A DNA stretch of 64,000 nucleotides from UBA1952 sp965246765 (GTDB taxonomy: Bacteria > Bacteroidota > Bacteroidia > Chitinophagales > Chitinophagaceae), in contig CBDFFJ010000004.1 of assembly GCA_965246765.1 (NCBI GenBank), positions 496,001 through 560,000 on the forward strand, written 5' to 3'. Position 1 is the stretch's first letter, and each line of letters opens with the position of its first letter. The notes below the pieces were generated by a model. That model made no database searches. It saw nothing but the letters and a program-made list of their open reading frames with translations, and was not told the origin of the DNA. The position numbers were made by a program, and so were the translations under genes. This document shows, one piece after another, positions 41,833-50,960 of the stretch.

Positions 41833-43824
41833 TTACTCTTCGCTTCCTTCCTGTAGCTCGGCCATAATAGCCTGAGCCCGGCTGTTCGCATCCTGCGCAG
41901 CCGCGGTGTTGCCGGTCGCCTGGTATATCTGCGCCAGAAATCCCCAGGCCTGCACGTCTTCAGGGTCCAGTTTTGTCGCCTGCTGCAGCGCACCGATTGC
42001 CTCTGGTAAACGGTTTGACTGCGCAAGCGCGTTAGCGTAGTTCAGAAGCGCTATAGGATCGTTGCCGGCAATACGCAAGTGTTGTGCATAGAGGTTTGAA
42101 GCGGCTGCAAAGTCTTTGGCTGCTACCGCGTGTTCTGCGGCAATGTCAAAAGTATCGGTGCGTTTAATGAGCGCTGAAAGCGGCACGCCATCCACGCTCA
42201 CTACATGCGCGGCATTAGAAGGCAGCCAGCTTTTTGCTTTTACAAGGCCTTCGGGAATAAGTCTTGGAAAGAGCAGGTAGTAATCCCAAGGCTGCGTGGC
42301 GCGGCGACTGTAACTGAGATAGCTCGTCGCGATGTTGGCCGTGTCGTTATGCAGCACGTTCGGACCAAAGCCGCCCATGTTTGCTAAAACGAGCGTCTTT
42401 TTACCCGGCATGTGCGTCGCGATCATGCGCAGCCAATCTATCTGCTGCTGCGAGGAATTGTAGTAGTAGTCCAGCTCGTACTGGCCATTGGCCCCGCGTA
42501 TGCCGCCTGTCAGCTCATTGAAATAAACGTATTGGTTTGGATGGCTGCGAACCGTCCAAAGCACAGCCGGCAGTGTCAGCAGCACGGCAATCGCATGACC
42601 TATGTAGCGCTGCTTTATTTCACCGCCCTTTGCCATCCGCTCTTGAATTACGTCACCGAGATAAGCCCAGCCAAGGGCAGCCATCACTACCCAAAACGGA
42701 TAGACGAAGAAAACGTGCCGCCATGTATCGTACACGCTGGAATGCTTGTAAATCATGTACAACAAAGGAAACAGCGCCGCGAATACCGCCAGCATCAGCG
42801 TGAATGATCCAAGCTTCTTTCTACCCAGAAAGCCGAGCACGACAAAGAGCAGCGACCCGGCGACCACAGAGAGCGGGTTTGAAATGAGGATCCATTTCAG
42901 CTCATAGTACCAAGGCATGGCTGAATTAAGCTGGTAACGCCCTTCAAAGAGCGTCCTGATCTTCGTTTCCCGATTGGTCATTCCCTGAAGCGACTCCAGC
43001 GGGTGACTGATGGGCGACTCAAGGCCCCAGGGCCATGCCAGCAGACCGATGACGTATCCGCCGACAATTCCGCCGGCCACAGCCAGCAGCACGCGCTGCC
43101 GAGCTTTCTTGTCTGCCCACCAGCCCTTCCGGCTGTCTTTATGCAGGAACAGCCAAAGCCCGATGATGATAACTAAGTAAGCAAAAAACAGCAGCCCACC
43201 CGCAGCACGAACGCCGAAAGCAAGTCCGAAGCCTAAGGCCAGCAAAGCTGTATGCAGCCAGAGTCTCTGCCTGCCGTCCTGAATGAAAGCGATCACTGCA
43301 TAGACAGCGAGCGTAAAGCCTGCGGCAAAAGGGATGTCCTTCGGATTATTCATGCCTTCGCCAAAAATGCGCGGAGAGAAGAGGATCAGCAGGAGCGCCA
43401 GCACGCCTACACTCCATCGCCCACTCAGGCGGCGTGCAATCAGGCCAGTACTCAACATCAATACTACATTGGTAAGCGCATTGCAGCAATGCCGCAGCAC
43501 AAGGTGCGGAACAGACGGAAACCAGCGGTGCAGTATCTCAGTGCCGAAGTCAAACAGACCGCCGTAGAGCTCCTGACCTTTAAACTGCGTCTCCATGCCC
43601 TGATAGCGGAGCAGCAGCGTATCGTAGCCAAGCGCTTGGGTATCGTTGCCAAAGAAATAATCCCAGATGTCGCGACCGTACAGCATCTGCAGCCATTCAT
43701 CGCCAGTCTGTCCGTAGGCCGGGCTGAGCGCAGGTAACAAAATAGCGATGATGACCGACAGCGCGATGAAAACGTAGCGCCACTGCTTGTCCATTGCGGG
43801 CGCGGCGGAAGTAATTGTTGCCAA
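41833..43824 (-). CDS. Polytopic glycosyltransferase-like (GT39-type) protein with TPR tail
   Basis: The 663-aa protein has an N-terminal membrane helix, then an extracytoplasmic first loop with the acidic pair D42/E43 (TGDEWLQMLYGRD), which in GT-C enzymes takes part in catalysis, and about 10-12 membrane helices to residue about 420. A soluble part (about 430-560) and two or three TPR units (about 562-655, LYAQHLRIAGNDPIALLNYANAL etc.) follow. GT-C proteins move sugars from polyprenyl carriers onto proteins or lipids. It is downstream of a second membrane glycosyltransferase-like gene, 7 bp apart. Acceptor unknown. Confidence 0.75.
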   Translation of the reverse strand: MATITSAAPAMDKQWRYVFIALSVIIAILLPALSPAYGQTGDEWLQMLYGRDIWDYFFGNDTQALGYDTLLLRYQGMETQFKGQELYGGLFDFGTEILHRWFPSVPHLVLRHCCNALTNVVLMLSTGLIARRLSGRWSVGVLALLLILFSPRIFGEGMNNPKDIPFAAGFTLAVYAVIAFIQDGRQRLWLHTALLALGFGLAFGVRAAGGLLFFAYLVIIIGLWLFLHKDSRKGWWADKKARQRVLLAVAGGIVGGYVIGLLAWPWGLESPISHPLESLQGMTNRETKIRTLFEGRYQLNSAMPWYYELKWILISNPLSVVAGSLLFVVLGFLGRKKLGSFTLMLAVFAALFPLLYMIYKHSSVYDTWRHVFFVYPFWVVMAALGWAYLGDVIQERMAKGGEIKQRYIGHAIAVLLTLPAVLWTVRSHPNQYVYFNELTGGIRGANGQYELDYYYNSSQQQIDWLRMIATHMPGKKTLVLANMGGFGPNVLHNDTANIATSYLSYSRRATQPWDYYLLFPRLIPEGLVKAKSWLPSNAAHVVSVDGVPLSALIKRTDTFDIAAEHAVAAKDFAAASNLYAQHLRIAGNDPIALLNYANALAQSNRLPEAIGALQQATKLDPEDVQAWGFLAQIYQATGNTAAAQDANSRAQAIMAELQEGSEE

Positions 43825-43831
43825 TTTGTGC

Positions 43832-45373
43832 CTATTGATGCGTGTAAATGATAAATGATTCCTGCTTCTTTACGGGCGGATCGCCTGCGTACTGGCCGCC
43901 GACATATACCGGTTTCCATTGCGCCGCCAATTGCTCATTTTCAATTGGCAGGCTCAGCACCAGCACAACGTCTTTCAGGCTGTCCTTAAACTGCTCCTGC
44001 GCTACCATCGCGGCGTAATCACCGTTAAAAGCATATTGATTGGCGAGATAAAGCGAATCAAACTTGATAAAGTAGCCCCAGCGCCGTGTATCGGCCCAAT
44101 ACATCCGGCAATCGGCGGGCAGATGTTGCAGTACCGCAGAGGCCGCCCAGCTCTGGTGGCCTATCAGGATTTTGTGCTCCAGATTATTATCCTTCAGGAA
44201 TTCTGCAGCCGCCTTACTATCCGAGAACGTAGAATCCATCTCGTACTTAACGGTGTTTACGCCCATGTACGACTGCCAGACCAAGACTGCCGCCAGCAGG
44301 ATGGATCCCCAGCGAATAGTTCTGTATTTCTCAAAGCTTTTCAGCGTAAAAAAGTCATCCGCGTAGTAACCAGCCAGCCCATACGTAAACAACAGCTCCA
44401 CCATAATCAGCCCGTGGTGACGATGCTGGCCGATGTACTTGTAAGTAAGCAGGTAAAGCAAGCCGCCGCCCCCGCAGATAAACACAGCCGCCGGTTTCAG
44501 GCGGGGCAGCAGGAAGAGCATGAGCAGGACGAATATCAGAAGCGCCAGGCTCCTTAGCCCATCCATATCCTCCGCGCCGCCTATCAGCAAGCCGTTGCCC
44601 AAAGCCGTTTTGAATTGTCCGTACGGGTCGGCAATCTTCATCACCTCTCTGGCCGCCTTCATGCCCGGCAGGGCCATGTAGGGAATGATATATCCTCCGC
44701 CCACAGTCATCAGCAGCGATGCAATCCCTGTTTGCACATTGAGCTTCTTGAACTGCACCAGTTCCCAGAGGTAAAGCAGCATGATCCCGAAAGCCATCGG
44801 AAAAACGAGGGAATGCGTGTTGAACAGGCAGACAATGATTAAAGCATAAATAAGCGGTCGCTCAAAGCGCTTCGGATAGAACCACAGCGTCAGCATCAGG
44901 AAGAGCACCACGAGGCAATAGTTCCGCCCCACCACCGGGTACTCATACACGAAAAACATGCTCAGGGCCAGCGCCAGCTTCAGATAAAACGGAAACCTCA
45001 GCTTAAACAGCATGAAGTACATCGCAACGCCCATCACAGCCGCCGAGACAATATTGACCGTCACCAGCGGCAGGCCCATATTGCCCAGCGGATACATCAG
45101 GAAGTACCACAGCGGCGGGTGGCCGATCTGCGGAATCATCGTGCCGAACAGCTCCCCTATACTCACGTGCCGCACCGTCAGCCAGTCAGAGCCCTCGTCG
45201 CGCCACTGCTCGTGATAGCAGATGCCCACCACCACCAGTACCGCCCAGATGGCAAACAGGATCTGGAGCATACGCTGCTGCGTTTTCTCCGGGAGCTTGA
45301 ATGAAGAAGGAGAAGAAGAGGCCGCGGCAGGCTGAACTCTGGCCGCCTGTGGCTGCTGCTTGGGCTGCGACAT
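43832..45373 (-). CDS. Polytopic glycosyltransferase-like membrane protein
   Basis: The 513-aa protein from the ATG at 45373 has a Gln/Ala/Ser-rich cytosolic N-terminus, about 10 membrane helices and a C-terminal soluble domain (about 370-513). The first extracytoplasmic loop carries WRDEGSDWLT, an acidic DE pair like the GT-C catalytic loop. It forms a two-gene unit with the following TPR-tailed protein; they may act on the same glycan. A GTG start at 45403 is possible but would leave only 5 nt after the -7 box at 45409. Confidence 0.7.
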   Translation of the reverse strand: MSQPKQQPQAARVQPAAASSSPSSFKLPEKTQQRMLQILFAIWAVLVVVGICYHEQWRDEGSDWLTVRHVSIGELFGTMIPQIGHPPLWYFLMYPLGNMGLPLVTVNIVSAAVMGVAMYFMLFKLRFPFYLKLALALSMFFVYEYPVVGRNYCLVVLFLMLTLWFYPKRFERPLIYALIIVCLFNTHSLVFPMAFGIMLLYLWELVQFKKLNVQTGIASLLMTVGGGYIIPYMALPGMKAAREVMKIADPYGQFKTALGNGLLIGGAEDMDGLRSLALLIFVLLMLFLLPRLKPAAVFICGGGGLLYLLTYKYIGQHRHHGLIMVELLFTYGLAGYYADDFFTLKSFEKYRTIRWGSILLAAVLVWQSYMGVNTVKYEMDSTFSDSKAAAEFLKDNNLEHKILIGHQSWAASAVLQHLPADCRMYWADTRRWGYFIKFDSLYLANQYAFNGDYAAMVAQEQFKDSLKDVVLVLSLPIENEQLAAQWKPVYVGGQYAGDPPVKKQESFIIYTHQ

Positions 45374-45408
45374 AATGGTACTTAATGGGTGCCATGCAGG
45401 CACGCCGA

Positions 45409-45416
45409 CAAATATA
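45409..45416 (-). promoter_or_regulatory. -7 box TATATTTG of the glycosyltransferase pair
   Basis: Exact TAnnTTTG match on the minus strand, 35 nt before the ATG at 45373. It is back to back with the ribF promoter, leaving a compact divergent control region. Confidence 0.6.
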
Positions 45417-45449
45417 GGCCGCCGCCCCGCTATGCGCTTACCCCGCGCT

Positions 45450-45457
45450 TACCTTTG
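45450..45457 (+). promoter_or_regulatory. -7 box TACCTTTG of ribF
   Basis: Exact TAnnTTTG match, 14 nt before the ribF ATG. The leader is far too short for an FMN riboswitch. Confidence 0.65.
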
Positions 45458-45471
45458 CCCTGCTTCAACCT

Positions 45472-46401
45472 ATGCCCGGCGATACCACTGCCAATCCTGC
45501 AATCCAGCGCCCGGTTTTAACCATCGGCACCTTTGACGGCGTTCACCTCGGCCATCATGCCATCCTCAACGAAGTAAAACGCCACGCGGCAGCCATAGGC
45601 GGCGAAAGCCTCGTCATCACCTTTGAGCCGCACCCCCGGCAGGTGCTGCAGCCCGAGGCCCACATCCAGATTCTTACCCCGCTCGCCGAAAAGCTATCCC
45701 TCCTTCACGAAGCCGGCATCCAGCGCGTATCCGTCACCCCTTTCACCGCCGACTTCGCGCAATGCACCGCCGAAGCCTACATCGAAGACTTCCTCATTGG
45801 CCGCTTTAGCCCCGCGGCCATCGTCATTGGCTACGACCACCGCTTTGGCCACGACCGGCGCGGAGACATCGCCCTGCTGCGCCACCATGCCAGCCGGCAC
45901 GGCATCGCCGTCCACGAGCTGCCCGCCCACATGATAGACAATGCCGCCATCTCCTCCACCAAGATCAGGCACGCCCTCAGCGCCGGCGACGTAAGCCTCG
46001 CCGCCCAGATGCTCGGCCGGCCATACACCCTCAGCGGCACCGTAGTGCATGGCCAAAAGCTTGGCCGCACCCTCGGCTACCCCACCGCCAACCTTCGCCC
46101 GCACGACGCCGCGCAGCTCGTGCCCGCCATTGGCATCTACGCCGTGCGCGCCCAGGTGGGCGGGAGGTCTTTTGGCGCCATGCTCAGCATCGGTACGCGG
46201 CCTACCATTACCGACGACAGCGCCATCAGCATAGAGGCCTGCCTCTTTGACTGCAACGAAGACCTCTATGATCATGAGCTCAGCCTACACTTCGTGCAGC
46301 GTACCCGCGACGAGCTGAGGTTTGACGGGCTGGAGGCGCTGAAGGATGCGCTGCGGAAAGATGAGGCGGAGGTAAGGGGGATTTTGGGGATACTCCGGTA
46401 G
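45472..46401 (+). CDS. ribF: Bifunctional riboflavin kinase/FAD synthetase
   Basis: The 309-aa protein makes FMN from riboflavin and FAD from FMN. The N-terminal nucleotidyltransferase domain has TIGTFDGVHLGHHAIL, TFEPHPRQVL and the ISSTKIR motif; the C-terminal flavokinase domain has GTVVHGQKLGRTLGYPTAN and SIEACLFDCNEDLYDHEL. Length and order are standard. The gene is visibly more GC-rich than its neighbours, with strong use of GCC, CTC and ATC codons. It is followed by a palindromic repeat region, not another gene. Confidence 0.95.
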   Translation: MPGDTTANPAIQRPVLTIGTFDGVHLGHHAILNEVKRHAAAIGGESLVITFEPHPRQVLQPEAHIQILTPLAEKLSLLHEAGIQRVSVTPFTADFAQCTAEAYIEDFLIGRFSPAAIVIGYDHRFGHDRRGDIALLRHHASRHGIAVHELPAHMIDNAAISSTKIRHALSAGDVSLAAQMLGRPYTLSGTVVHGQKLGRTLGYPTANLRPHDAAQLVPAIGIYAVRAQVGGRSFGAMLSIGTRPTITDDSAISIEACLFDCNEDLYDHELSLHFVQRTRDELRFDGLEALKDALRKDEAEVRGILGILR

Positions 46402-46480
46402 CCAGAGGCTACACCAGAGTCCGAAGAAGCGGGACGCTTCGCCGTCCTGAGCTCATTGCGTAGCATCTGCCTCAGCATAC

Positions 46481-46618
46481 GGATCCTTCCCTGCACTCCG
46501 CTGCGCTGCGCTTCGTTTGCTCAGGATGACAAATAGCTTAAAGGAGCACACAGAATAAGCTGCTCGCCCAATATTGTCATGCTGAGGGGAGCGCGTAGCG
46601 GCGACCAGCGAAGCATCC
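46481..46618. repeat. Interspersed imperfect palindrome downstream of ribF
   Basis: GGATCCTTCCCTGCACTCCG...GCTCAGGATGACA (46481-46531) faces TGTCATGCTGAGGGGAGCGC...AGCGAAGCATCC (46575-46618) as an imperfect inverted repeat of about 138 bp. It lies in the 249-bp gap 46402-46650, which has no gene. Confidence 0.65.
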
Positions 46619-46650
46619 GTAGGCTTCAATGCCAGAGTTGCATCAGCGTG

Positions 46651-48708
46651 CTACTGCTTTATAAAAGACCGCTGCCCGGTCTGCCCCAGTTTGTCTCTTA
46701 GCAGGATTAAATAGTATCCTGCCGGAAGATTGCCGATGGGTATGGCCTGCTGCGCATTCTGAATGGCTGCATCTAATAGGTGATGCCCGGTGACTGATAC
46801 GATCTGCGCGCTGCCGCCGGCAAGCCCATCAATATGCAGCTCATTTGTCGCGGGGTTTGGGTAGATGCTTACACCGCCGGCAATGGTATTGGACACCGCC
46901 AGCGGCATCATACGGCAAAACTGGTTGTCCATGCAGGTGTCATTGTAGGCGGCTACGCATACCTGGTAATGGCCGGGGCCGGCATAGACATGCGAGATGG
47001 TATTGGTGTAGGTGCTTGTGTAGGTGTTCTTCGTGCCGTCGCCCCAGTTCCAGACGAGGCTGTCTATATTGGTGCTGCCGGTATAGGTGAAGAAGCTGGT
47101 GGTGCCGTAATAAGTTGCTGTTATATTATACGATGCGGCGATGTTGCAATTGCAATTGTTATAGCCAAGTTTACCAATCCAGCCGTCGGAGAGCTTGTGA
47201 GGCTGGCCGGCGGCGGGGTAACGCTCTACCATTGTGGTGCTTCCTAAAGTCAGCGTGTCATTAAAGCGGCCACCGCAAAGAAAACTGCCTTTATTATCAA
47301 GAATTATGGAATTAAACAACAGCGGCGTCTTCCCCTTCGCTTTTAACGCGGTCAAACGCGACATTTTTCCAGTTGCCGTATCTATATATCCGGTGAATGC
47401 GTCCGTTGTATCTATGACCGGGTTATTACTGATGGAAGCGGTAGGAAATGCAAGCGTACCGCTAAACTCACCAGTGAACAGCAATTCTTTTTTTCTAAGA
47501 CAGACGTTCAGTCCATAGGCAGAATATGCCTGAGATTTACACGTCCAGATAGGAGCTCCTGTTTTTCCGTTGAGTTTCATAACAAAAGGAGCATAAGGAG
47601 TCACGCCCGGCGATACTACGCCCAGACTGTTAGGAAAAGAAACACCATTGAATGAAGCATTTTTCACCGCATTCCCACTGAGATATATATCACCTTTTTG
47701 ATCAAAGACGGGTTTTCGCAAAATACGTATGGCCCGCAGATTTGTATCCTTTATCAAATAATCTAGCGCGCCGGTAGAGGCATCAAAGCTAGCTAAATAG
47801 CCCCATTGGTTGTTAAACGGGGTTCCCAATTGATTGCCTGATATGTTTAGAGAGAAGCCAACAGGTGGGAAAGTGATGCCAGAGACAATAATTTTTTTCA
47901 GTGGCTGAACATAGCTCCATCTTGAAAGATAAAGATTTGACCGGTCCTGTATTTGAGCTTGGAGCTGGTAAGGCAATGCAACGCCTCCAATAAAAGTGCC
48001 TGCACTGTTGTATTTCAATAGATGTACCCCTTCAGCTAAAGCATTATATGAGCCACCGGCTTGTTGTCCTGCAGTTAAGTAGCAAAATAAATATATGGTG
48101 CCTTCTGAAAGATTGGCATCCATGTCAATAAGCACAGACCGACGTGCGCTTTGAGCGCTGATAGTATCCGGCTGGGGCATTCTTAGCCATTGAAAGTTTC
48201 CGTTCAAATCCCACTTAGCCAAAAATATGTTTCTCTCTGTAATGCCGGTTACCGTATCGCCAGAAAAATGGCAACCGCCGTTAACCAGGCTAGACGAACT
48301 CATGCCGCCTACAAAAACGCCACCCTGATCGCAACGGACGCCGACCGCTACATCGCTGTCTCCACTACTACCTATTACTTTGCTCCAACGATGAATCCCT
48401 TCACAGGTATAGCTACTTAACAACATGTCCGATTTACCATAACCGGTAAGTGGCATTCCATTTAAGTCTAAATATCTGCTCAATACAAGTGACACCATAT
48501 AAATATTGTTTTGTGCATCAGTAGCGAGGTCCACTACGCTATTCCAGCCACGCAAACGGTCTTGAACCGGTGGGGAATAGGAATTTGACGCGCTTTCTAT
48601 AGAGTCACCGCCAAGCCTGACTGCCCATTTCCACGTTTGAGCAGAAGTTGAAAAATTAGCACAGAATGTCACAATCAAAAAAATACAAAGAAAAATATGT
48701 CTAATCAT
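46651..48708 (-). CDS. Secreted PKD-domain protein with T9SS sorting domain
   Basis: The 685-aa protein has a signal peptide (CANFSTSAQ), a long beta-propeller-like region of repeated WD-type strands (for example DAQNNIYMVSL and KWDLNGNFQWL), a PKD domain around residues 525-605 (LVWNWGDGTKN, SHVYAGPGHYQVCVAAYND) and a C-terminal type A T9SS domain (SIYPNPATNELHI, LPAGYYLILL, ending FIKQ). It should be exported by the type IX system to the cell surface. Its 5' part is noticeably AT-richer than the rest of the window. No enzyme motif; adhesin or matrix function is inference. Confidence 0.88.
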   Translation of the reverse strand: MIRHIFLCIFLIVTFCANFSTSAQTWKWAVRLGGDSIESASNSYSPPVQDRLRGWNSVVDLATDAQNNIYMVSLVLSRYLDLNGMPLTGYGKSDMLLSSYTCEGIHRWSKVIGSSGDSDVAVGVRCDQGGVFVGGMSSSSLVNGGCHFSGDTVTGITERNIFLAKWDLNGNFQWLRMPQPDTISAQSARRSVLIDMDANLSEGTIYLFCYLTAGQQAGGSYNALAEGVHLLKYNSAGTFIGGVALPYQLQAQIQDRSNLYLSRWSYVQPLKKIIVSGITFPPVGFSLNISGNQLGTPFNNQWGYLASFDASTGALDYLIKDTNLRAIRILRKPVFDQKGDIYLSGNAVKNASFNGVSFPNSLGVVSPGVTPYAPFVMKLNGKTGAPIWTCKSQAYSAYGLNVCLRKKELLFTGEFSGTLAFPTASISNNPVIDTTDAFTGYIDTATGKMSRLTALKAKGKTPLLFNSIILDNKGSFLCGGRFNDTLTLGSTTMVERYPAAGQPHKLSDGWIGKLGYNNCNCNIAASYNITATYYGTTSFFTYTGSTNIDSLVWNWGDGTKNTYTSTYTNTISHVYAGPGHYQVCVAAYNDTCMDNQFCRMMPLAVSNTIAGGVSIYPNPATNELHIDGLAGGSAQIVSVTGHHLLDAAIQNAQQAIPIGNLPAGYYLILLRDKLGQTGQRSFIKQ

Positions 48709-48883
48709 TCGGGTAAATTTAAATATATTTTTCGTTAAAAACTATATCTTGGAGGAGATAATCTTTGTTTGACGGGTGATGTCGTTAACATCATGCCAAA
48801 GCCGATAATTAGCTATAAATAATCGGGAATTTATTGGTACGATTTTAACAACCTCAGTAATACACTAAAACAATCTAAAAGAC

Positions 48884-49249
48884 ATGAAAAAAGTCATTCT
48901 CCTTTTTCTCGCCGCAATTTGCTTTCTTCAACTTCGGGCCCAATCTATTGATATCACTAATACTTCTGGATGCCCAGTCAATGTTAGCCTCCACGTTTTT
49001 TCTGGGTGTAGAATCGTCGCCGGAACAGGAATTATTGGTCTTCCAGGCATCTCCAGTGGCACATATGGCGCCTCTTTTTTAAGTCCACCGCCGTCTGGGA
49101 GTTATGAATGGGGTGATGCAACTGTGGGTATCCCTAATCCAAGTTATGGCTATGAGTCTAGTACTACTGTTGCCGACCAAGCTGTTAACTGTGTGACAGC
49201 TTATCCTCTTAATAGCTCTTGGTTTATCCTACATGTGGCACAACACTAA
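48884..49249 (+). CDS. Small secreted protein, unknown function
   Basis: The 121-aa protein has a signal peptide (MKKVILLFLAAICFLQLRAQ) and a mature domain rich in Ser, Gly, Thr and Tyr with three Cys (SGCPVNV, FSGCRIV, AVNCVTA) and VSLHVFSG-type strands, suggesting a small beta-sandwich. It is AT-rich like the divergent PKD/T9SS gene, with which it may have travelled. No family recognised. Confidence 0.7.
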   Translation: MKKVILLFLAAICFLQLRAQSIDITNTSGCPVNVSLHVFSGCRIVAGTGIIGLPGISSGTYGASFLSPPPSGSYEWGDATVGIPNPSYGYESSTTVADQAVNCVTAYPLNSSWFILHVAQH

Positions 49250-49349
49250 ACATATCTTTTACTCCGGCAACCGGTTCCTCAAATGCACTACTGACGATTA
49301 ATTAAAAAACAACGATTGTTCCGTTCCTCCAGATGTTCCCCTAAGCAAA

Positions 49350-49439
49350 GTGTTCTTCGCGATGTTAGCGCAGCGCATCGCGAAGGCGAATAAGGCCATT
49401 CTCCGAACGGCTCGGCGGAAGCCGAAATACGAACCATAA
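49350..49439 (+). CDS. Possible tiny basic protein, 25-29 aa
   Basis: From GTG 49350 or ATG 49362 the frame encodes FFAMLAQRIAKANKAILRT then a basic RRKPKYEP end, stopping at TAA 49437-49439. The stop coincides with the left arm of a hairpin terminator, which is suggestive. No promoter box, no ribosome site and no homologue known to me. Low confidence. Confidence 0.22.
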   Translation: MFFAMLAQRIAKANKAILRTARRKPKYEP

Positions 49440-49466
49440 GAAGCCATCCTAACCGGGTGGCTTCTT
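49438..49466 (+). terminator. Hairpin, possible terminator
   Basis: AAGAAGCCA pairs with TGGCTTCTT around TCCTAACCGGG; the following T-tract is weak (TGTAT). Confidence 0.5.
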
Positions 49467-49759
49467 TGTATACAATACAAGTATTTTGCATCCCGTATTA
49501 TGCAAGTTCGTCGCCGGTCATAAACCACGGCAACGGCGGGAGCGGGAACACCAACAAGAGCGAAAAATGTGCTTTCCCGACAATTGTAACTGACATCTTT
49601 TAGCCGGGGAGCATCCCGGGAGGCCTGTAATTCCCACTCAGGCTTCGGGACAGCAGCCCTCCGCCGGCAAAACAATTGAGGTGCGGCCATGCGCGACAGC
49701 ATCTTGCGCCTGTCCAGGGCAAGGCGCCATAATTTGCAATCGTTCAACACTGCTTACCC

Positions 49760-50314
49760 ATGCGCCTCCCTGCACCGGCCCTTCTGCTGCTCATATGCGC
49801 ATTATTGCCGCTTGCTGCGCACTCGCAGTTGATCCCCTGGCGCAGCGACAGCCTGCTGACCTGGAAGGATTTCAAAGCGAAGAAGAAGCCCAAACAGGCA
49901 AGGACCCGAACTGCTGCTATGACGGCTTCTCGCATAACACACGAACTTTACAAAGACAGCGCTGGCAATACCGCGGTGAAGGTGACGAGCTATTTCTATT
50001 GCGATAAATCATGGACGCGCTCCCGCAGGCTCAACCCGTATGTGCTTCGTCACGAGCAAACGCATTTTGACATCACCGAGCTCTATGCGCGCAAGATCAG
50101 AGCGGCCTTTGCGGCCTACGCTTCGTCGCATAACATGAGGCATGACGATGCTTACCCGCTGGAGCGTATCTATTTTAGAAAGAAGAAGCAATGGCACCGC
50201 TGCGAGCGCAAGTATGACAGCCAAACCAGGCATGGCGTCCGGAAAGGTGTCCAGATGCAGTGGAATGCAGACATTACCCGGCAGTTGGGGGAACTAAAGG
50301 ACTTTGTGGAATAG
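49760..50314 (+). CDS. DUF922 family secreted protein with HExxH motif
   Basis: The 184-aa protein has a signal peptide (LLLLICALLPLAAHS-Q) and the DUF922 fold, a predicted zinc-metalloprotease-like domain. The motif H98-E-Q-T-H102 in LRHEQTHFDITELYARKIR is intact, with TWKDFKAKKK at the start of the domain and a Tyr-rich strand (VTSYFYCDKSW). The substrate is unknown. It is alone on the plus strand between gaps. Confidence 0.85.
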   Translation: MRLPAPALLLLICALLPLAAHSQLIPWRSDSLLTWKDFKAKKKPKQARTRTAAMTASRITHELYKDSAGNTAVKVTSYFYCDKSWTRSRRLNPYVLRHEQTHFDITELYARKIRAAFAAYASSHNMRHDDAYPLERIYFRKKKQWHRCERKYDSQTRHGVRKGVQMQWNADITRQLGELKDFVE

Positions 50315-50437
50315 GCCCGGGCGGGTCAGGCCTGTTAGCAGGCTGATCAAAGCGAGCTGTATAAGGGCTGGGCGGAGACGGACTATGGTGCAGGACTGGC
50401 ACAGTTTTAAACAGTCTGCCACAAAACCATCTAAATC

Positions 50438-50722
50438 ATGAACAAAACAATCTCAGCGATCGCCGCGCTCATGCTGCTCCTCGCTACCGGCGTCACCACA
50501 TTTGCACAGGACGGCGGCGGCAGCTCGTCTTCCACTACCAGCACCACTTCCAGCAGCACCTCCAGCAGTAATGGTGTTGACAGCAGCTGGCTTGCCGCCA
50601 ACTGGATGTGGCTTGCCGGCGCCGGGGCGCTCCTGCTCATACTCATTATCGCCATGGCCAGCCGGGGGAAGCGTACAACAACGGTTGAGCGTACCACGGT
50701 TGTCCGTGACAACAACGTGTAG
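50438..50722 (+). CDS. Small Ser/Thr-rich membrane protein
   Basis: The 94-aa protein has a signal peptide (IAALMLLLATGVTTFAQ), a Ser/Thr run (residues about 28-48), one membrane helix (WLAGAGALLLILIIAMAS) and a basic cytosolic tail (RGKRTTTVERTTVVRD). The topology is signal, linker, membrane, tail. No family known. It ends at a strong terminator. Confidence 0.75.
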   Translation: MNKTISAIAALMLLLATGVTTFAQDGGGSSSSTTSTTSSSTSSSNGVDSSWLAANWMWLAGAGALLLILIIAMASRGKRTTTVERTTVVRDNNV

Positions 50723-50735
50723 CGTATCTCAAAAC

Positions 50736-50771
50736 AAAAAGGGCAGCCGTATAAGCGGCTGCCCTTTTTTT
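50736..50771. terminator. Intrinsic terminator, both strands possible
   Basis: AAAAAGGGCAGCCG pairs with CGGCTGCCCTTTTT around TATAAG, with T and A runs on either side. Confidence 0.9.
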
Positions 50772-50792
50772 ACGGGACTGCTAAGGTCCGTA

Positions 50793-50960
50793 TTAGTCGT
50801 TCATTGATTGCAGCAGTGAGCCGGAGCCGAAGTCCAGGCTATTCCTTTCGGTGTCACCGTCGTCGTCGGTGTGAGACTGGTTTACGTAGCCCTGGCTGAT
50901 AGCCTTGAACATGTTGTCGTCGCCACCCAAAAGGCTGCCACCGTTAATGATGTTTTGTTC
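50793..50960 (-). CDS. Possible small unannotated protein, start unclear
   Basis: On the minus strand an open frame of 55 codons reads GGSLLGGDDNMFKAISQGYV, then NQSHTDDDGDTERNSLDFGS and the end GSLLQSMND. The composition (Gly/Ser-rich ends, acidic middle, no rare codons) looks like real protein. A TAG stands just before the frame (50961-50963); the only Met start inside is at 50912, giving 39 aa. The start may be disrupted or use a non-ATG codon. It is bounded by the terminator at 50736-50771. The 50961-51221 stretch upstream holds nothing recognised. Confidence 0.35.
   Translation of the reverse strand, partial: EQNIINGGSLLGGDDNMFKAISQGYVNQSHTDDDGDTERNSLDFGSGSLLQSMND

Larger units (their letters stand above)
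49250..49759. other. 510-bp gap with one possible tiny ORF
   Basis: No ordinary gene was recognised. The region holds a hairpin at 49438-49466 preceded by a 29-codon basic ORF, and several short GC-rich inverted words (for example GCCGGGGAGCATCCCGGG near 49597-49620). TAATTTG 23 nt before the DUF922 start could be part of its promoter. Confidence 0.4.

Noticed and set aside
45418..45471. FMN riboswitch before ribF
   Set aside because: The leader after the -7 box is only about 14 nt, too short for the aptamer.
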